From contig NZ_LT985361.1 of the NCBI RefSeq assembly GCF_900269665.1, forward strand, positions 783,361 through 847,360: a stretch of DNA of 64,000 nucleotides, in the 5' to 3' direction. This DNA is from Nocardia suismassiliense. Its GTDB lineage: Bacteria > Actinomycetota > Actinomycetes > Mycobacteriales > Mycobacteriaceae. The translations under genes and the position numbers were made by a program. Within the stretch, counting starts at the first letter, position 1, and each line of letters starts with the position of its first letter. Shown here one piece after another: positions 17,378 through 26,750 of the stretch. The notes below the pieces were generated by a model that was not told the DNA's origin, made no database searches, and worked only from the letters and a program-made list of their open reading frames with translations.

Positions 17378-17408
17378 AGTATGTGACAGATACTATATGA
17401 CAGATACT
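17378..17408. promoter_or_regulatory. Direct-repeat operator upstream of the DUF418 gene
   Basis: TATGTGACAGATACT (17380-17394) and TATATGACAGATACT (17394-17408) are near-identical repeats with a 14-bp period. The first also forms AGTAT-N7-ATACT (17378-17394). The arrangement is typical for a TetR or MerR-type site over a promoter. No regulator gene adjoins it. Confidence 0.55.
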
Positions 17409-17500
17409 AATTCGGATACTGTTCGAGCACGCTCGACTTCACTTCAGCTGAATGGCTTGTGTCTCAATAGGTCCGCGCCGAATGGCAACCCCCGGAAACC

Positions 17501-17536
17501 ACTTTGCCCCCGGCCTTGGCAGGCCGGGGGCAAAGT
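17501..17536 (-). terminator. Terminator of the tRNA-Pro gene
   Basis: A perfect 15-bp stem (17501-17515 with 17522-17536) and a 6-nt loop, 18 nt past the tRNA 3' end on the minus strand. As is usual in this GC class, no long U-tract follows. Confidence 0.8.
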
Positions 17537-17553
17537 GTTCGTCTCAACCACGA

Positions 17554-17628
<75 letters not shown>

Positions 17629-17724
17629 TGAATCGAACCTGGACTACCTTACAACAAGGTCGGTGTAGACGTTAAACCCCCAGCTCAGAGGGGGTTATTG
17701 CGGAGCGATTCGGTGGCAGGGCCG

Positions 17725-19605
17725 TCAGTCGTGCGGGCGGATGCTGGTGAAGATGCGCTTGGCCGTCTCGGCGTCCAGCGCGCCGGGGACGCCGGTGTCG
17801 GCGGCGATCACCATGACGAAGCTGCCGTTCTCGGTGGGGAAGGCGGCGGTGTAGACGGAGTACGCGGTGGCGCAGCCGGGCTTGGCCTCGGTGACGGTGC
17901 CCTTGGTTTCCACGAACATGCCGTGCTGCGTCCCGTCGAGCGAGTCGATCGGCACGGGCGGGGCCGGGTGGGCGTCGGCGGAGGCGGTGTAGGCGAGTTT
18001 GGCCGTTCGGGTGCCGAGTTCGGTTGCGGCGGCGCCGGAATCGGGGTCCTTCGAGCCGGTGAGGAACGACGCGGTGCGGGTCGAGCCCGGGCAGTAGCCC
18101 TTGCCGTCGCTGGCGTAACCCTTGCCCGCCACCGCGTTCGGCGGCTCACCGAACCCGCCGATGGCGGTCTCCGGCGCGATCGTCCAGCCTGCGGGCACGT
18201 CGTAGGCCGCGCCGCGGTCGGGGGCCACGACCACCTGGTAGCCGGGGATCACGGGCGGCTCGTTGCGGCCGTTGGCCGGCGTGGGCGGGATGCTGGACTT
18301 CGACGGGGTCGGGGAAGCCTCCGCGCTGGTGGTCAGTGCGCTGACCATGGAGGGTGAGTTGCGTTGCGAATCCGAGTTGTCCGAGCCGCGCTTCGCGAGC
18401 GTCACCGCGGTCACCGCGCCGGCCGCGACCAGCAGCACCACCAGTCCGACCAGCAGTACCGCCTTCCCGCGCCCACTGGGCGGTGGGCCGCCCGCACCGT
18501 GGCCGGGCGGCTGCTGCCGCGGCGGTCCGCCGAACCCGCTCTGCGGCGCGTACGCACCCGCTACCGGCTGCCCGTACTGCGGCGCGGCATAGGTGGGCGC
18601 CGAGGTCGCAGGCTGCCATTGGAGGGCGGGGTCGGGCTGGCCTAGTCGAGTGGCGTTGGGATAGCCGAGCATCGTCGGTGCCGCCTCGCTCGGCGCCTGC
18701 TGACTCGGCTCGGGCGTGCCGAGGCTGGGCTGCCACAGGCCGACGGGCTCACCGAAATCGCGGGACTGCGGCTGTCCCAACAAGGTTGGGTCGGCTTGCC
18801 CCGGCGTGGCGGTCGGCGGCTGCCATTGCCCTTGCCCGCCGGAAAGTGGTTGTGCCAGCAGGGTTGGGTCGGCTTGCCCTGGTGCGGCGGTCGGTGTTTG
18901 CCACTGTGCGGGCTGGGCTTGTCCGCCGGAAAGCGGCTGTGCCATAAGGGTTGGGTCGGCTTGCCCCGGCGGGGTGGTCGACGGCTGCCAATGCGCTTGC
19001 CCGCCGGATACGGGCTGTGCCAATTGAGTTGGGTCGGCGCGACCGGATCCCGCTGTGGGGGCTTGCCATTGCGGCGTCGGCGGTGCCTGGCCGCGCCCGC
19101 CGGGCTGCCATTGCGCGTTGGGCGCCGGACTGCCGCTGGGCTGCCATTGGGCGTTGGGCGCCGGACTGCCGCTGGGCTGCCATTGGGCGTTGGCGTCGGG
19201 GGTCGAGCCGCTCGGCTGCCACTGGGCGTCGGCCGCGGGCGAGCCACCGGCCTGCCACTGCTGCGCCGGTTGAGATTGCCCGCTGGGGCTGGGCTGCCAT
19301 TGATAGTCGGGCGTTGGCGTCTGACCTGGCTGCCACTGCAGGGTGGGGTCAGGAGTGGACGACCCGCTCGAGCCCGCTGCGCCCTGCTGCCACTGCGCGT
19401 TCGAGTCGGCAGGCGGCCATTGCACCTGCTCATGGAAGCCCGAATCCCGCTTCCACGGCCGCGCGGGCGCCTGCCGTTCGCCCTCGTCCTGCGCGCCTGC
19501 CTGGTCGAATTGGTCAGCGCCGGATGGCTGTTGCTGATTTGGGTGGGCCGCACCGGGTCGGCCCAGAACCGTCGGGTCGTCGCGCCGGTCGTCGAATCCA
19601 CTCAC
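17725..19605 (-). CDS. WQP-repeat single-pass membrane protein with extracytoplasmic domain
   Basis: 626 aa. Residues 1-about 380 are a low-complexity cytoplasmic tail rich in Q, P, W, G and S. It has two repeat families: 12-residue units around QWQPSGSPAPNA, and units of about 25 residues around PGQADPTLLAQPLSGGQ. One TM helix follows (GKAVLLVGLVVLLVAAGAVT). The C-terminal domain (about 200 aa, two cysteines) is extracytoplasmic. GTG 19605 has AGGGGA 6 bp upstream; the much longer in-frame extension overlaps the phosphoesterase gene and is not real. Resembles actinobacterial DUF-type proteins with proline-rich tails; function unknown. Confidence 0.75.
   Translation of the reverse strand: MSGFDDRRDDPTVLGRPGAAHPNQQQPSGADQFDQAGAQDEGERQAPARPWKRDSGFHEQVQWPPADSNAQWQQGAAGSSGSSTPDPTLQWQPGQTPTPDYQWQPSPSGQSQPAQQWQAGGSPAADAQWQPSGSTPDANAQWQPSGSPAPNAQWQPSGSPAPNAQWQPGGRGQAPPTPQWQAPTAGSGRADPTQLAQPVSGGQAHWQPSTTPPGQADPTLMAQPLSGGQAQPAQWQTPTAAPGQADPTLLAQPLSGGQGQWQPPTATPGQADPTLLGQPQSRDFGEPVGLWQPSLGTPEPSQQAPSEAAPTMLGYPNATRLGQPDPALQWQPATSAPTYAAPQYGQPVAGAYAPQSGFGGPPRQQPPGHGAGGPPPSGRGKAVLLVGLVVLLVAAGAVTAVTLAKRGSDNSDSQRNSPSMVSALTTSAEASPTPSKSSIPPTPANGRNEPPVIPGYQVVVAPDRGAAYDVPAGWTIAPETAIGGFGEPPNAVAGKGYASDGKGYCPGSTRTASFLTGSKDPDSGAAATELGTRTAKLAYTASADAHPAPPVPIDSLDGTQHGMFVETKGTVTEAKPGCATAYSVYTAAFPTENGSFVMVIAADTGVPGALDAETAKRIFTSIRPHD
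18762..19240. repeat. Coding tandem repeats (36-bp and longer units)
   Basis: Inside the preceding gene, 36-bp units at 19105-19140 and 19141-19176 differ by one base and a third partial unit follows. Between 18762 and 19040, longer units encoding the PGQADPTL-type repeat recur four times. Such near-identical tandem DNA is expected to vary in copy number between strains. Confidence 0.75.
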
Positions 19606-19643
19606 AGTTGTCCCCTGCCTGACACACGTCTCGGCACGCGACC

Positions 19644-20606
19644 TTAGCGGGCGACGGCCTCCGATGTGGACACGCCCTGGCCGGTGTCGGCCGACGGCCG
19701 CTTCGGCGGCGCGGCGACCAGCGTCAACAGGGTGGCCTCGGGGCGGCAGCAGAAACGGTACGGCGCCCACGGCGAGGTGCCGACGCCCGCGGAGACGTGC
19801 AGCTGGGTGTGCTCGCCCCACTTGGACGCGCCCTTGACCCGGGACCGGTCGATGCCGCAGTTGGTGACCAGCGCGCCGTAGCCGGGCAGACACAGTTGAC
19901 CACCGTGCGTGTGCCCGGCCAGGACCAGGTCGTAGCCGTCCTCGGCGAAGCGATCGAGCACGCGCGGCTCGGGGGAGTGGGTGAGGCCGATGCGCAAGTC
20001 GGCCAATGGGTTCGGGGCGCCCGCGATGGTGTCGTAGCGGTCGCGGTGCAGATGCGGGTCGTCGACTCCCGCGGTGGCGATCCGGATGCCGGCGACCTCG
20101 AGGTCGCGGCGGATGTGCGTCAGATCCAGCCAGCCGCGCTCGGTGAAGGCCGCGCGCAGGTCTTTCCACGGCAGCGGGGCGCCGTAGACGCGCCGGTGGT
20201 CCTTCTTGAAGTACTTCATCGGGTTCTTCGGCACCGGCGCGAAGTAGTCGTTGCTCCCGAAAACGAAAAGCCCCGGGCGGGAAAGCAATCCGCCGAGGGC
20301 CTGGACTACCGCGGGTACCGACTTCTGATGCGAGAGGTTGTCGCCGGTGTTGATGACCAGGTCCGGTTCCAGCCGGTCCAGTTCCCGCAGCCACTGCTGC
20401 TTGCGCTGCTGACCGGGGGTCATGTGCAGATCGCTGATGTGCAGCACCCGCAGCGACGACGATCCCGGCGCGAGAACCGGCATCGTGGCCTCCCGCAGAA
20501 CGAAGGCGTTGCGTTCGACCAGCGAGGCATAGCCGATTCCGGCCACGGCCGCCCCGGCGGCTCCCAACGCGGTCGTGCGGACAGCAGAGGTCGAGATTAC
20601 GGGCAT
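19644..20606 (-). CDS. Calcineurin-like metallophosphoesterase (Rv3683 type)
   Basis: 320 aa. It has an N-terminal signal-anchor-like segment (about residues 10-30), then the metal-binding motifs of the family in order: DLH (SDLHMTPGQ), GDN (NTGDNLSHQ), GSND, THSPEP and GHTHGGQL. They bind two metal ions for phosphodiester or phosphomonoester hydrolysis; the substrate is unknown, and lipid-linked substrates are plausible at the membrane. Located 138 bp from the divergent YqeY gene and near ponA2, as in M. tuberculosis. Confidence 0.88.
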   Translation of the reverse strand: MPVISTSAVRTTALGAAGAAVAGIGYASLVERNAFVLREATMPVLAPGSSSLRVLHISDLHMTPGQQRKQQWLRELDRLEPDLVINTGDNLSHQKSVPAVVQALGGLLSRPGLFVFGSNDYFAPVPKNPMKYFKKDHRRVYGAPLPWKDLRAAFTERGWLDLTHIRRDLEVAGIRIATAGVDDPHLHRDRYDTIAGAPNPLADLRIGLTHSPEPRVLDRFAEDGYDLVLAGHTHGGQLCLPGYGALVTNCGIDRSRVKGASKWGEHTQLHVSAGVGTSPWAPYRFCCRPEATLLTLVAAPPKRPSADTGQGVSTSEAVAR

Positions 20607-20743
20607 TTGCCCAGCATAGGTGACCCCGTTGTGGAACGCCGAGTGTGTTTACGCACAAGTGCTTGCGCATGCCCCGGAAAACAGCGTCGGGATTCGCCGC
20701 AGCAGCGCAAATGTGGTGGGCGGGTTGCGAAGGACCAGCTACC

Positions 20744-21217
20744 GTGAGCCTCATGTCGGAACTCAAAGCGCAACTGCGGACGGACATGACCGCCGCGATG
20801 AAAGCCAAGGACACGCTGCGCCTCGCCACGCTGCGGATGCTGCTCGCCGCCATCCAGACGGCCGAGACCGCAGGCACCGAGGCGCGCGAACTCTCCGATG
20901 CCGACGTGATCGCCGTGCTGCAGAAAGAGGCGAAGAAGCGCAGCGAGTCGGCCGAGATCTACACCCAGAACGGTCGCGGTGAGCTGGCCGCCAACGAGCA
21001 CGCCGAGGCGCGGATCATCGACGAGTACCTGCCCACCCAGCTGAGCGAAGCGGAGGTGGCCGACGTCGCCGACACGGCGATCGCGCAGGTCGCCGAGGAG
21101 CTCGGCGAGCGGCCGGGCATGCGGCAGATGGGCCAGGTCATGAAGGTCGCCACCGCATTGGCGGAGGGCAAGGCCGACGGGTCGCGACTGTCCGCAGCCG
21201 TGAAGGCCCGGTTGTAA
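20744..21217 (+). CDS. GatB/YqeY domain protein
   Basis: A 157-aa all-helical protein with the tail-domain fold shared with amidotransferase GatB. It shows the family's N-terminal SELKAQLRTDMTAAMKAKD and the central NGRGELAANEHAEARIIDEYLP. It may act with tRNA or amidotransferase, but the role of free-standing YqeY is not established. GTG 20744 has GAAGGA 9 nt upstream and is preferred; ATG 20753 would shorten it by three residues. Confidence 0.85.
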   Translation: MSLMSELKAQLRTDMTAAMKAKDTLRLATLRMLLAAIQTAETAGTEARELSDADVIAVLQKEAKKRSESAEIYTQNGRGELAANEHAEARIIDEYLPTQLSEAEVADVADTAIAQVAEELGERPGMRQMGQVMKVATALAEGKADGSRLSAAVKARL

Positions 21218-21237
21218 GCACCTTTCGAGTCCCACGC

Positions 21238-21273
21238 AAAGGGGCCGCGAACCTTCTGGTTCACGGCCCCTTT
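21238..21273. terminator. Bidirectional terminator between yqeY and ponA2
   Basis: The stem 21238-21253 / 21258-21273 pairs over 16 bp with one mismatch, has a TTCT loop, and ends in AAA and TTTT on either side, serving both convergent genes. Confidence 0.85.
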
Positions 21274-21275
21274 TC

Positions 21276-23645
21276 TCAGCGTGGGATGGGGATGGGGATC
21301 GGGATGGGCGGCAACAGCGGTGGCGGTGGCAGCCCGGGGATCCCCGGTGGCCCTGGTGGCGGGCCGGGCGGCGGTGCGGCGCGCTGGGTGCCGTCACTGA
21401 TGTAGAGGGTGATCACCGAACCGGGGATCGCGGAACCGTTCGGCGCGGTGCCCATCACGGTGCCCTTGGCCTGCGCGCCGGGACCGGTCACCGGGGTCAC
21501 CTGGAAGCCCGCGCCGACCAGCGCCGCGGTCGCCTGACCCTGGGTCATGCCGACCACGTCGGGCACCTGCGCGTTGTTCGAGCCGCGCACGTACTTGTCG
21601 TCCAGCGGCGGTAGCGCCGGCGCCGGGAACCGGTCGAGGATCGGCTTGACGGAGTTGAACCAGGTCCGCGCGGGTTCGTTACCGCCGAACAGGTTTCCGT
21701 CGCCGCAGTTGCGCAGCGGGAACGAGCAGATCTCGCCGGGTGTCGGGCTGTCGCCGTAGACGTAGGTGGCCGAGGCCAGCGCGTTGGTGAAGCCGACGAA
21801 GGCCGACGAGCGGTGGCTCTCGGTGGTTCCGGTCTTGCCCGACATCGGCGCGTTCCAGCCGACGGACTTGGCGGCGCCCGCCGCGGTGCCGCTGATGTCG
21901 TCCTTGCTCATCGCGTTGGCCAGGGTGTTGGCCAGGCCGGGCTCGACGACCTGCTCGCAGGCCTGCTGGGTGAGCGGCACCTGCTTGCCTTGGCGGTCGA
22001 CGACCTCCTTGATCGGGTTCGGCGGGCACCACTTGCCGCCGGAGGCGATCGTCGCGGCGACGTTCGACAGTTCCAGCGGGTTGATCGCGACCGGGCCGAG
22101 GGTGAACGAACCGAGGTTCTGTTCCTTGATCATGTCGGCGAGGCTCTGGTTGCCGTGGCCCGAGCTGCCCGGCTCGGTGTAGGAACGCATGCCCAGCCGG
22201 ACCGCCATGTCGACGGTCGGCGTGACGCCGACGGCCTGAATGAGCTTGACGAACGCGGTGTTCGGCGAGGTCGCCAGCGCCTCGGTCACCGACATCGGTG
22301 ACTTGTACTTGCCCGCGTTCTCGACGCAGTAGGTGGCCGGCGGGCAGCCGCGGGCGCCACCGTTACCCATGCCCCTGGCCTCGAACCGGCTCGGTACGTC
22401 GAGCTGGGCGTTGATGCCCAGGCCCTTCTCCATGGCCGCAGCGGTGGTGAAGAGCTTGAAGATCGAGCCCGCGCCGTCGCCGACCATCGAGTACGGCTGC
22501 GGCTGCACGGTCTCGTTGGCGTCGCGGTTCAGGCCGTAGGTGCGACTGCTCGCCATCGCGATCAGCGGGTGCGAGTCCTGGCCGGGCGCGACGACCGACA
22601 TCACCTGCGCGATGTTGTCGAGGTTCGGGTTGGCCGCGTCGGTCACCGACCGCTTCACCGAGTCCTGCACGACGGGGTCGAGCGTCGTCTTGATCAGGTA
22701 GCCGCCCTTGTCGATCTGCTCCCGGCTGATGCCCGCGTTGGCCAGGTACTGGATGGCGTAGTCGCAGAAGAAGCCGCGGTCGTGGGCGGCGATGCAGCCA
22801 CGCGGCAGACCCTTCGGCTCCGGCAGCACGCCGAGCGGCATGGTCTTGGCTTCGCGGAATTCGTCGGCGCGGCTGGGGATGTTCTGGATCATCGTGTCCA
22901 GCACCGTGTTGCGGCGGGCCAGCACGCCCTCGGAGTTGGTGTACGGGTTCAGCTTGGACGAGCTCTGCACCATGCCCGCGAGCATCGCCGACTGCGGCAC
23001 GTTCAGCTCGGAGGCGTCGACGCCGAAGTAGGTCTGCGCCGCGTCCTGGATGCCGTAGGAGGAGTTACCGAACGGCACCAGGTTCAGGTACCTGGTGAGG
23101 ATCTCGTCCTTGGTCAGCTCGCGGTCCAGGGTGAGCGCCATCCGGATCTCCCGGATCTTGCGCGCGGGCGTGGTCTCGATGGCGGCCCGGCGTTCGGCGT
23201 CGGTCTTGGCCACGACGAGCAGCTGGAAGTTCTTCACGTACTGCTGGTCGAGCGTGGACGCGCCCTGCTGGACCTCGCCGCTCGAGGTGTTGGTCAGGAA
23301 CGCGCGCAACGTGCCCTGCCAGTCGACACCCTCGTGCTCGGCGAAGCGCCGGTCCTCGATGGAGACGATCGCCAGCTTCATGTTGTTGGAGATCTTGTCG
23401 CTGGGGACTTCGAAGCGGCGTTGCTCGTACAGCCAGGCGATCGGTGTTCCACTCGCGTCGACCATGGTCGAGACGGCGGGGACCGTGCCCTCGACCAGTT
23501 CCGAGGACACGTTGTCGACGGCGTCGGCGGCTCGGTTCGAGACGAACCCGAAGCCACCGGCGAGCGGGAACAGCAACCCGGCGACGAGCACGGCGGCCAG
23601 CGCGCAGCTGCCGGCCAGCCTCGCTAGCGTTTGTGTGATCGGCAC
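21276..23645 (-). CDS. ponA2: Bifunctional penicillin-binding protein PonA2 (class A)
   Basis: A 789-aa peptidoglycan glycosyltransferase/transpeptidase. Short cytoplasmic N-terminus, signal-anchor at about 8-30. GT51 motif EDRRFAEHEGVDW at 97-109, GGSTLDQQ-like motif (QGASTLDQQYVKN), transpeptidase S394-I-F-K, SPN (TSPNTAF) and KTGT at about 604. Then a PASTA domain (VPDVVGMTQGQATAALVGAGF), and a long proline tail ending IPIPIPIPR. The sequence aligns by eye along its length with mycobacterial PonA2. Start GTG 23645 gives the mycobacterial-like N-terminus; upstream ATG options run through the divergent promoter region. Needed in mycobacteria for stress and antibiotic tolerance. Confidence 0.93.
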   Translation of the reverse strand: MPITQTLARLAGSCALAAVLVAGLLFPLAGGFGFVSNRAADAVDNVSSELVEGTVPAVSTMVDASGTPIAWLYEQRRFEVPSDKISNNMKLAIVSIEDRRFAEHEGVDWQGTLRAFLTNTSSGEVQQGASTLDQQYVKNFQLLVVAKTDAERRAAIETTPARKIREIRMALTLDRELTKDEILTRYLNLVPFGNSSYGIQDAAQTYFGVDASELNVPQSAMLAGMVQSSSKLNPYTNSEGVLARRNTVLDTMIQNIPSRADEFREAKTMPLGVLPEPKGLPRGCIAAHDRGFFCDYAIQYLANAGISREQIDKGGYLIKTTLDPVVQDSVKRSVTDAANPNLDNIAQVMSVVAPGQDSHPLIAMASSRTYGLNRDANETVQPQPYSMVGDGAGSIFKLFTTAAAMEKGLGINAQLDVPSRFEARGMGNGGARGCPPATYCVENAGKYKSPMSVTEALATSPNTAFVKLIQAVGVTPTVDMAVRLGMRSYTEPGSSGHGNQSLADMIKEQNLGSFTLGPVAINPLELSNVAATIASGGKWCPPNPIKEVVDRQGKQVPLTQQACEQVVEPGLANTLANAMSKDDISGTAAGAAKSVGWNAPMSGKTGTTESHRSSAFVGFTNALASATYVYGDSPTPGEICSFPLRNCGDGNLFGGNEPARTWFNSVKPILDRFPAPALPPLDDKYVRGSNNAQVPDVVGMTQGQATAALVGAGFQVTPVTGPGAQAKGTVMGTAPNGSAIPGSVITLYISDGTQRAAPPPGPPPGPPGIPGLPPPPLLPPIPIPIPIPR

Positions 23646-24004
23646 GATCCCCAGCCTACGGGGTGGGGTCCGAGGGTTCTTCCGTGCGTTTACCGGAAGC
23701 CGATTCGTGCGGACGATTGGGCGTGTCGCGGCCGCGAGTCTGGCGTGTCGCGGGACGGCGCGCCGCGAATGTGCCGGACCCGCCGCCGCTCCCGGCATTT
23801 TGCAGGGACGGACGTACCAAAAATTCCGAGGGCGGTCTTGCGCTAGGCCCATACCTTTACCTAGATTGAGAACCCAGTGTGATAGAGCTAACACTCAAAG
23901 TGGAATGTGGTGCAGTTCGCAGCGGGGTTTGGGTTGCTGCGACGCTGACACGCGATTCTGGAGCGCCGTTGACCCGGTGTTCGGACTGCAAAGGGGCACA
24001 CCAA
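23646..24004. promoter_or_regulatory. ponA2-whiB4 divergent promoter region with a near-consensus CRP site
   Basis: A 359-bp intergenic region between divergent genes; no additional ORF is supported. At 23878-23893 lies TGTGA-TAGAGC-TAACA, one base off the CRP palindrome TGTGA-N6-TCACA. CRP is encoded 5 kb away. Which of the two genes it would control is open. Confidence 0.45.
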
Positions 24005-24328
24005 ATGCACATGACAACCCCCATCGCTCGATTGGACGTGGAGCAGGCCGAAGCAAGGATCGCCTGGGTAGCCCAGGCCCGATGCAAGGAAGTGGATCCC
24101 GATCAGTTGTTCGTTCGCGGCGCTGCGCAGCGCAAAGCCGCGACGATCTGCAGGCACTGCCCGGTGCTGATGCAGTGTGGTGCCGACGCCCTCGACAATC
24201 GAGTGGAGTTCGGTGTGTGGGGCGGTATGACCGAGCGGCAGCGTCGCGCGCTCCTCAAGCAGCATCCCGAGGTCACCTCGTGGGCCGATTTCTTCCAGGC
24301 CCAACGCCAACATCAGGTGGCCATGTAG
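24005..24328 (+). CDS. whiB4: WhiB-family Fe-S transcription factor WhiB4
   Basis: 107 aa. Four cluster-ligating cysteines (ARCKEVDP, then CRHCPVLMQC) and the G(V/I)WGG turn (FGVWGGMTERQRR) define a Wbl protein binding a [4Fe-4S] cluster. The core VRGAAQRKAA-ICRHCPV and ERQRRALLKQHPEV match WhiB4, a redox-responsive regulator in M. tuberculosis, and the position beside ponA2 is the same (Rv3681c-Rv3682). Start ATG 24005 with AAAGGGG 8 bp upstream. Confidence 0.92.
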   Translation: MHMTTPIARLDVEQAEARIAWVAQARCKEVDPDQLFVRGAAQRKAATICRHCPVLMQCGADALDNRVEFGVWGGMTERQRRALLKQHPEVTSWADFFQAQRQHQVAM

Positions 24329-24342
24329 CCCCGACCGACCTT

Positions 24343-24376
24343 CGGAACTGAGCCTGCGAAAGCGGGCTCAGTTCCG
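24343..24376 (+). terminator. whiB4 terminator
   Basis: A perfect 12-bp stem (24343-24354 with 24365-24376) with a 10-nt loop, 15 bp after the whiB4 stop and followed by TTTG. Confidence 0.85.
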
Positions 24377-24425
24377 TTTGGGGGCAAATACTTCCGTTTG
24401 GACCAATAGCCGATGCGTCTATGTA

Positions 24426-25556
24426 TCAAGCAGATGCTCGGTGGCCGGTGAGCTGATCACCGACCGCACGCAGTGCCGCCAGATCCGACACTTCGAACGG
24501 CAGCGCGGTCACCGCGACGATCGGTACCCGAGGGTGCGCGCCGGTAAACCGGTGCAGCAGATGCTGTTCGCGCTTGTCGGTGGCGACCCGGCGCGCGTGG
24601 ATCCGCAACACCGACGCGGTGAGCGGATCGCTGTCGCCGAGCTGTTCGGCCGCCGTCAGCGCGTGGTCCGCGGACAGCGAGCTGAGCGCCGGATGCGTGC
24701 GGTTGAGCACCAGCCCGGCCAGCGGCATCCGCTCGGTGGAGAGCCGGTCGACGAAGAACGACGCCTCGCGCAGCGCGTCCGGCTCGGCGGCGGCGACCAC
24801 CAGGAAGTGTGTGCCCGGCTTGGAGAGCATCGCGTAGGTGCGGTCCGCCCGATCCTGGAAGCCGCCGAACAGCGAGTCCAGCGACTGCAGGAAGTTCGAC
24901 GCGTCCTTGAGCATCTGGCCGCCGACGATGGTGGACACCCCGCGCACCGCCAGGCTCATCGCGCCGGTGACCAGCCGGGTGACGCCGCGGCCCGGCGCCA
25001 TGATCACCCGGATCATCCTGCCGTTCAAGAAGTTTCCGAGCCGCTTCGGCGCGTCGAGGAAGTCCAGCGCGTTGCGCGACGGGGGAGTGTCGACCACGAT
25101 CAGGTCCCACTCCTTGCGCCCGGCCAGCTGGCCGAGCTTCTCCATCGCCATGTACTCCTGCGTGCCGCCGAACGAGGAGGCGACCGTTTGGTAGAAGGGG
25201 TTGGCGAAGATCTGCTCGGCCTTGTCCGGGCTGGTGTGCTCGAGCACCATGTCGTCGAAGGTGCGCCGCATGTTCAGCATCATCGCGTGCAACTCGCCCT
25301 TGGCTTCCGGGCCGAGCGGCACCCGCTGCGGGGTGTTGCCGAGGTCGGCGACGCCGAGTGACTGGGCCAGTCGACGGGCCGGATCGATGGTGAGAACCAC
25401 CACTTTGCGGCCCTGCTCGGCCGCGCGTAAGGCGATCGCGGCCGCGGTGGTCGTCTTACCGACGCCGCCGGAGCCGCAGCAGACGATCACCCGCGCGGTG
25501 CGGTCGTCGATGATGTCCGAAACATCCAGTGGCGCGGCCACAGTCGGCGTCGTCAT
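24426..25556 (-). CDS. ArsA/Get3-like ATPase (Rv3680 type)
   Basis: A 376-aa SIMIBI-class ATPase. The deviant Walker A reads [19 protein letters not shown] (residues about 26-44), switch [15 protein letters not shown] and switch [17 protein letters not shown]. In M. tuberculosis, Rv3679 and Rv3680 form a heteromeric Get3-like complex linked to redox/lipid metabolite stress; in actinobacteria the true client is not settled. It starts 2 bp after the stop of its partner, so both are co-transcribed and probably co-assembled. Confidence 0.88.
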   Translation of the reverse strand: MTTPTVAAPLDVSDIIDDRTARVIVCCGSGGVGKTTTAAAIALRAAEQGRKVVVLTIDPARRLAQSLGVADLGNTPQRVPLGPEAKGELHAMMLNMRRTFDDMVLEHTSPDKAEQIFANPFYQTVASSFGGTQEYMAMEKLGQLAGRKEWDLIVVDTPPSRNALDFLDAPKRLGNFLNGRMIRVIMAPGRGVTRLVTGAMSLAVRGVSTIVGGQMLKDASNFLQSLDSLFGGFQDRADRTYAMLSKPGTHFLVVAAAEPDALREASFFVDRLSTERMPLAGLVLNRTHPALSSLSADHALTAAEQLGDSDPLTASVLRIHARRVATDKREQHLLHRFTGAHPRVPIVAVTALPFEVSDLAALRAVGDQLTGHRASA

Positions 25557-25558
25557 GA

Positions 25559-26596
25559 CTATCGGACCCCTTGTTTGCTCAGGTGTTCGGCTAGTTCGTA
25601 CAGCCCGCCCAAGTCCATGCCGTCCGGCAGGGCGGGTAGGTACATGCGGGACACATCGACCTTGGCGAGGTCGGCTGCGCTGTCGTCCTGCGCCTGCAAA
25701 GTGGCTGCGTGCTCGACGGTTTCGGTGATCAAGCCCTGGAAGTCGTTGTCGGACAGGGTGATCCCGGCCGAGGCCAACCCGGCCCGGACGGCGTCGGTGT
25801 CGACATGCCCCTGGGCGGCTTTGGCGCGCAGCTCGGTGGGCAGCTGGCCCTCGGTGGCGCGATTCACGATCACCGTGCCGATGCGCAGATCCGCCGCCTT
25901 CAACTCCGCGACCGCGTCGGCCGTCTCCTGCACCGGCAGCGCCTCCAGCAGGGTGACCAAGTGGATCATCGTCTGATCGGAGTGCAGCAGCTTGGAAACG
26001 CCCTCGGCCTGCGAGGCGATCGGCCCGCCCTTGGCCACCTCCAGCATGGCCTGGGTGACGTCGAGGAAGCTGGCGATCCGGCCGGTCGGCGGGGCGTCCA
26101 CCACGATCTCGTCGTAGACCCGCTTGCCCGCCTTGTCCACCCGGACCGCGGTCTCCTTGATCTTGCCGGTCAGGATGACGTCCCGCAGACCGGGCGCGAT
26201 GGTGGTGACGAACTCGATGGCGCCCATCCGGCGCATCGCCCGGCCCGCGAAGCCCAGGTTGTAGAACATGTCCAGGTACTCGAGGAACGCATGCTCGATG
26301 TCGAGCGCGAGCGCGACCACCTCGCCGCCACCGTCGGCAGTGGCGATCCTGGTCTCGGTCGGCGGCAGCGGCGGCAGATCGAACAGCTGCGCGATCGACT
26401 GTCTGCTCTCCACCTCCACCAACAACACCCGGCGGCCACCGGCGGCCAACGCCAAGGCGAGCGCCGCGGCCACCGTGGACTTGCCCGTGCCGCCTTTCCC
26501 GGAGACATAGTGCAGACGCGCCTTTTCGGCACGCTTCGGCCACCCTGTTTCCAGTCCCGGCTCCGCCGAAACAGGCACTGCTGTTGGTACTCCCAC
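25559..26596 (-). CDS. ArsA/Get3-like ATPase (Rv3679 type)
   Basis: About 345 aa. Walker [21 protein letters not shown] carries the intra-dimer signature lysine; switch II is [18 protein letters not shown]. Long stretches such as [20 protein letters not shown] match Rv3679. First gene of the pair with the Rv3680-type ATPase. Start: GTG 26596 lacks a clear Shine-Dalgarno; a second GTG 15 nt downstream has GGGAG 10 bp upstream. The longer in-frame ORF to 26809 overlaps the divergent promoter and is unlikely. Confidence 0.87.
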   Translation of the reverse strand: MGVPTAVPVSAEPGLETGWPKRAEKARLHYVSGKGGTGKSTVAAALALALAAGGRRVLLVEVESRQSIAQLFDLPPLPPTETRIATADGGGEVVALALDIEHAFLEYLDMFYNLGFAGRAMRRMGAIEFVTTIAPGLRDVILTGKIKETAVRVDKAGKRVYDEIVVDAPPTGRIASFLDVTQAMLEVAKGGPIASQAEGVSKLLHSDQTMIHLVTLLEALPVQETADAVAELKAADLRIGTVIVNRATEGQLPTELRAKAAQGHVDTDAVRAGLASAGITLSDNDFQGLITETVEHAATLQAQDDSAADLAKVDVSRMYLPALPDGMDLGGLYELAEHLSKQGVR

Positions 26597-26750
26597 GCTC
26601 GCGAGCCTATAACTCGTTCTGAGATCGCGCCCGAGGGATCCGCCTAGTGCCTGGTCCAGGGCGTGTATCTGTACCAGACAGCGGATGATTGCGCGCTGGG
26701 CAACGCCGTGCCGCAGGCGCCGCAAATTAGACACAGCTACGCTCACTCGC

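Noticed and set aside
19105..19200. Regular repeats considered as CRISPR
   Set aside because: Units are contiguous 36-bp coding repeats without unique spacers and no cas genes are present. No CRISPR array was seen in the window.
17725..20877. A single minus-strand frame of 1050 codons
   Set aside because: The portion above 19605 overlaps the metallophosphoesterase gene in another frame, reads as Arg/Ala-rich noise, and GTG 19605 has a proper ribosome-binding site.
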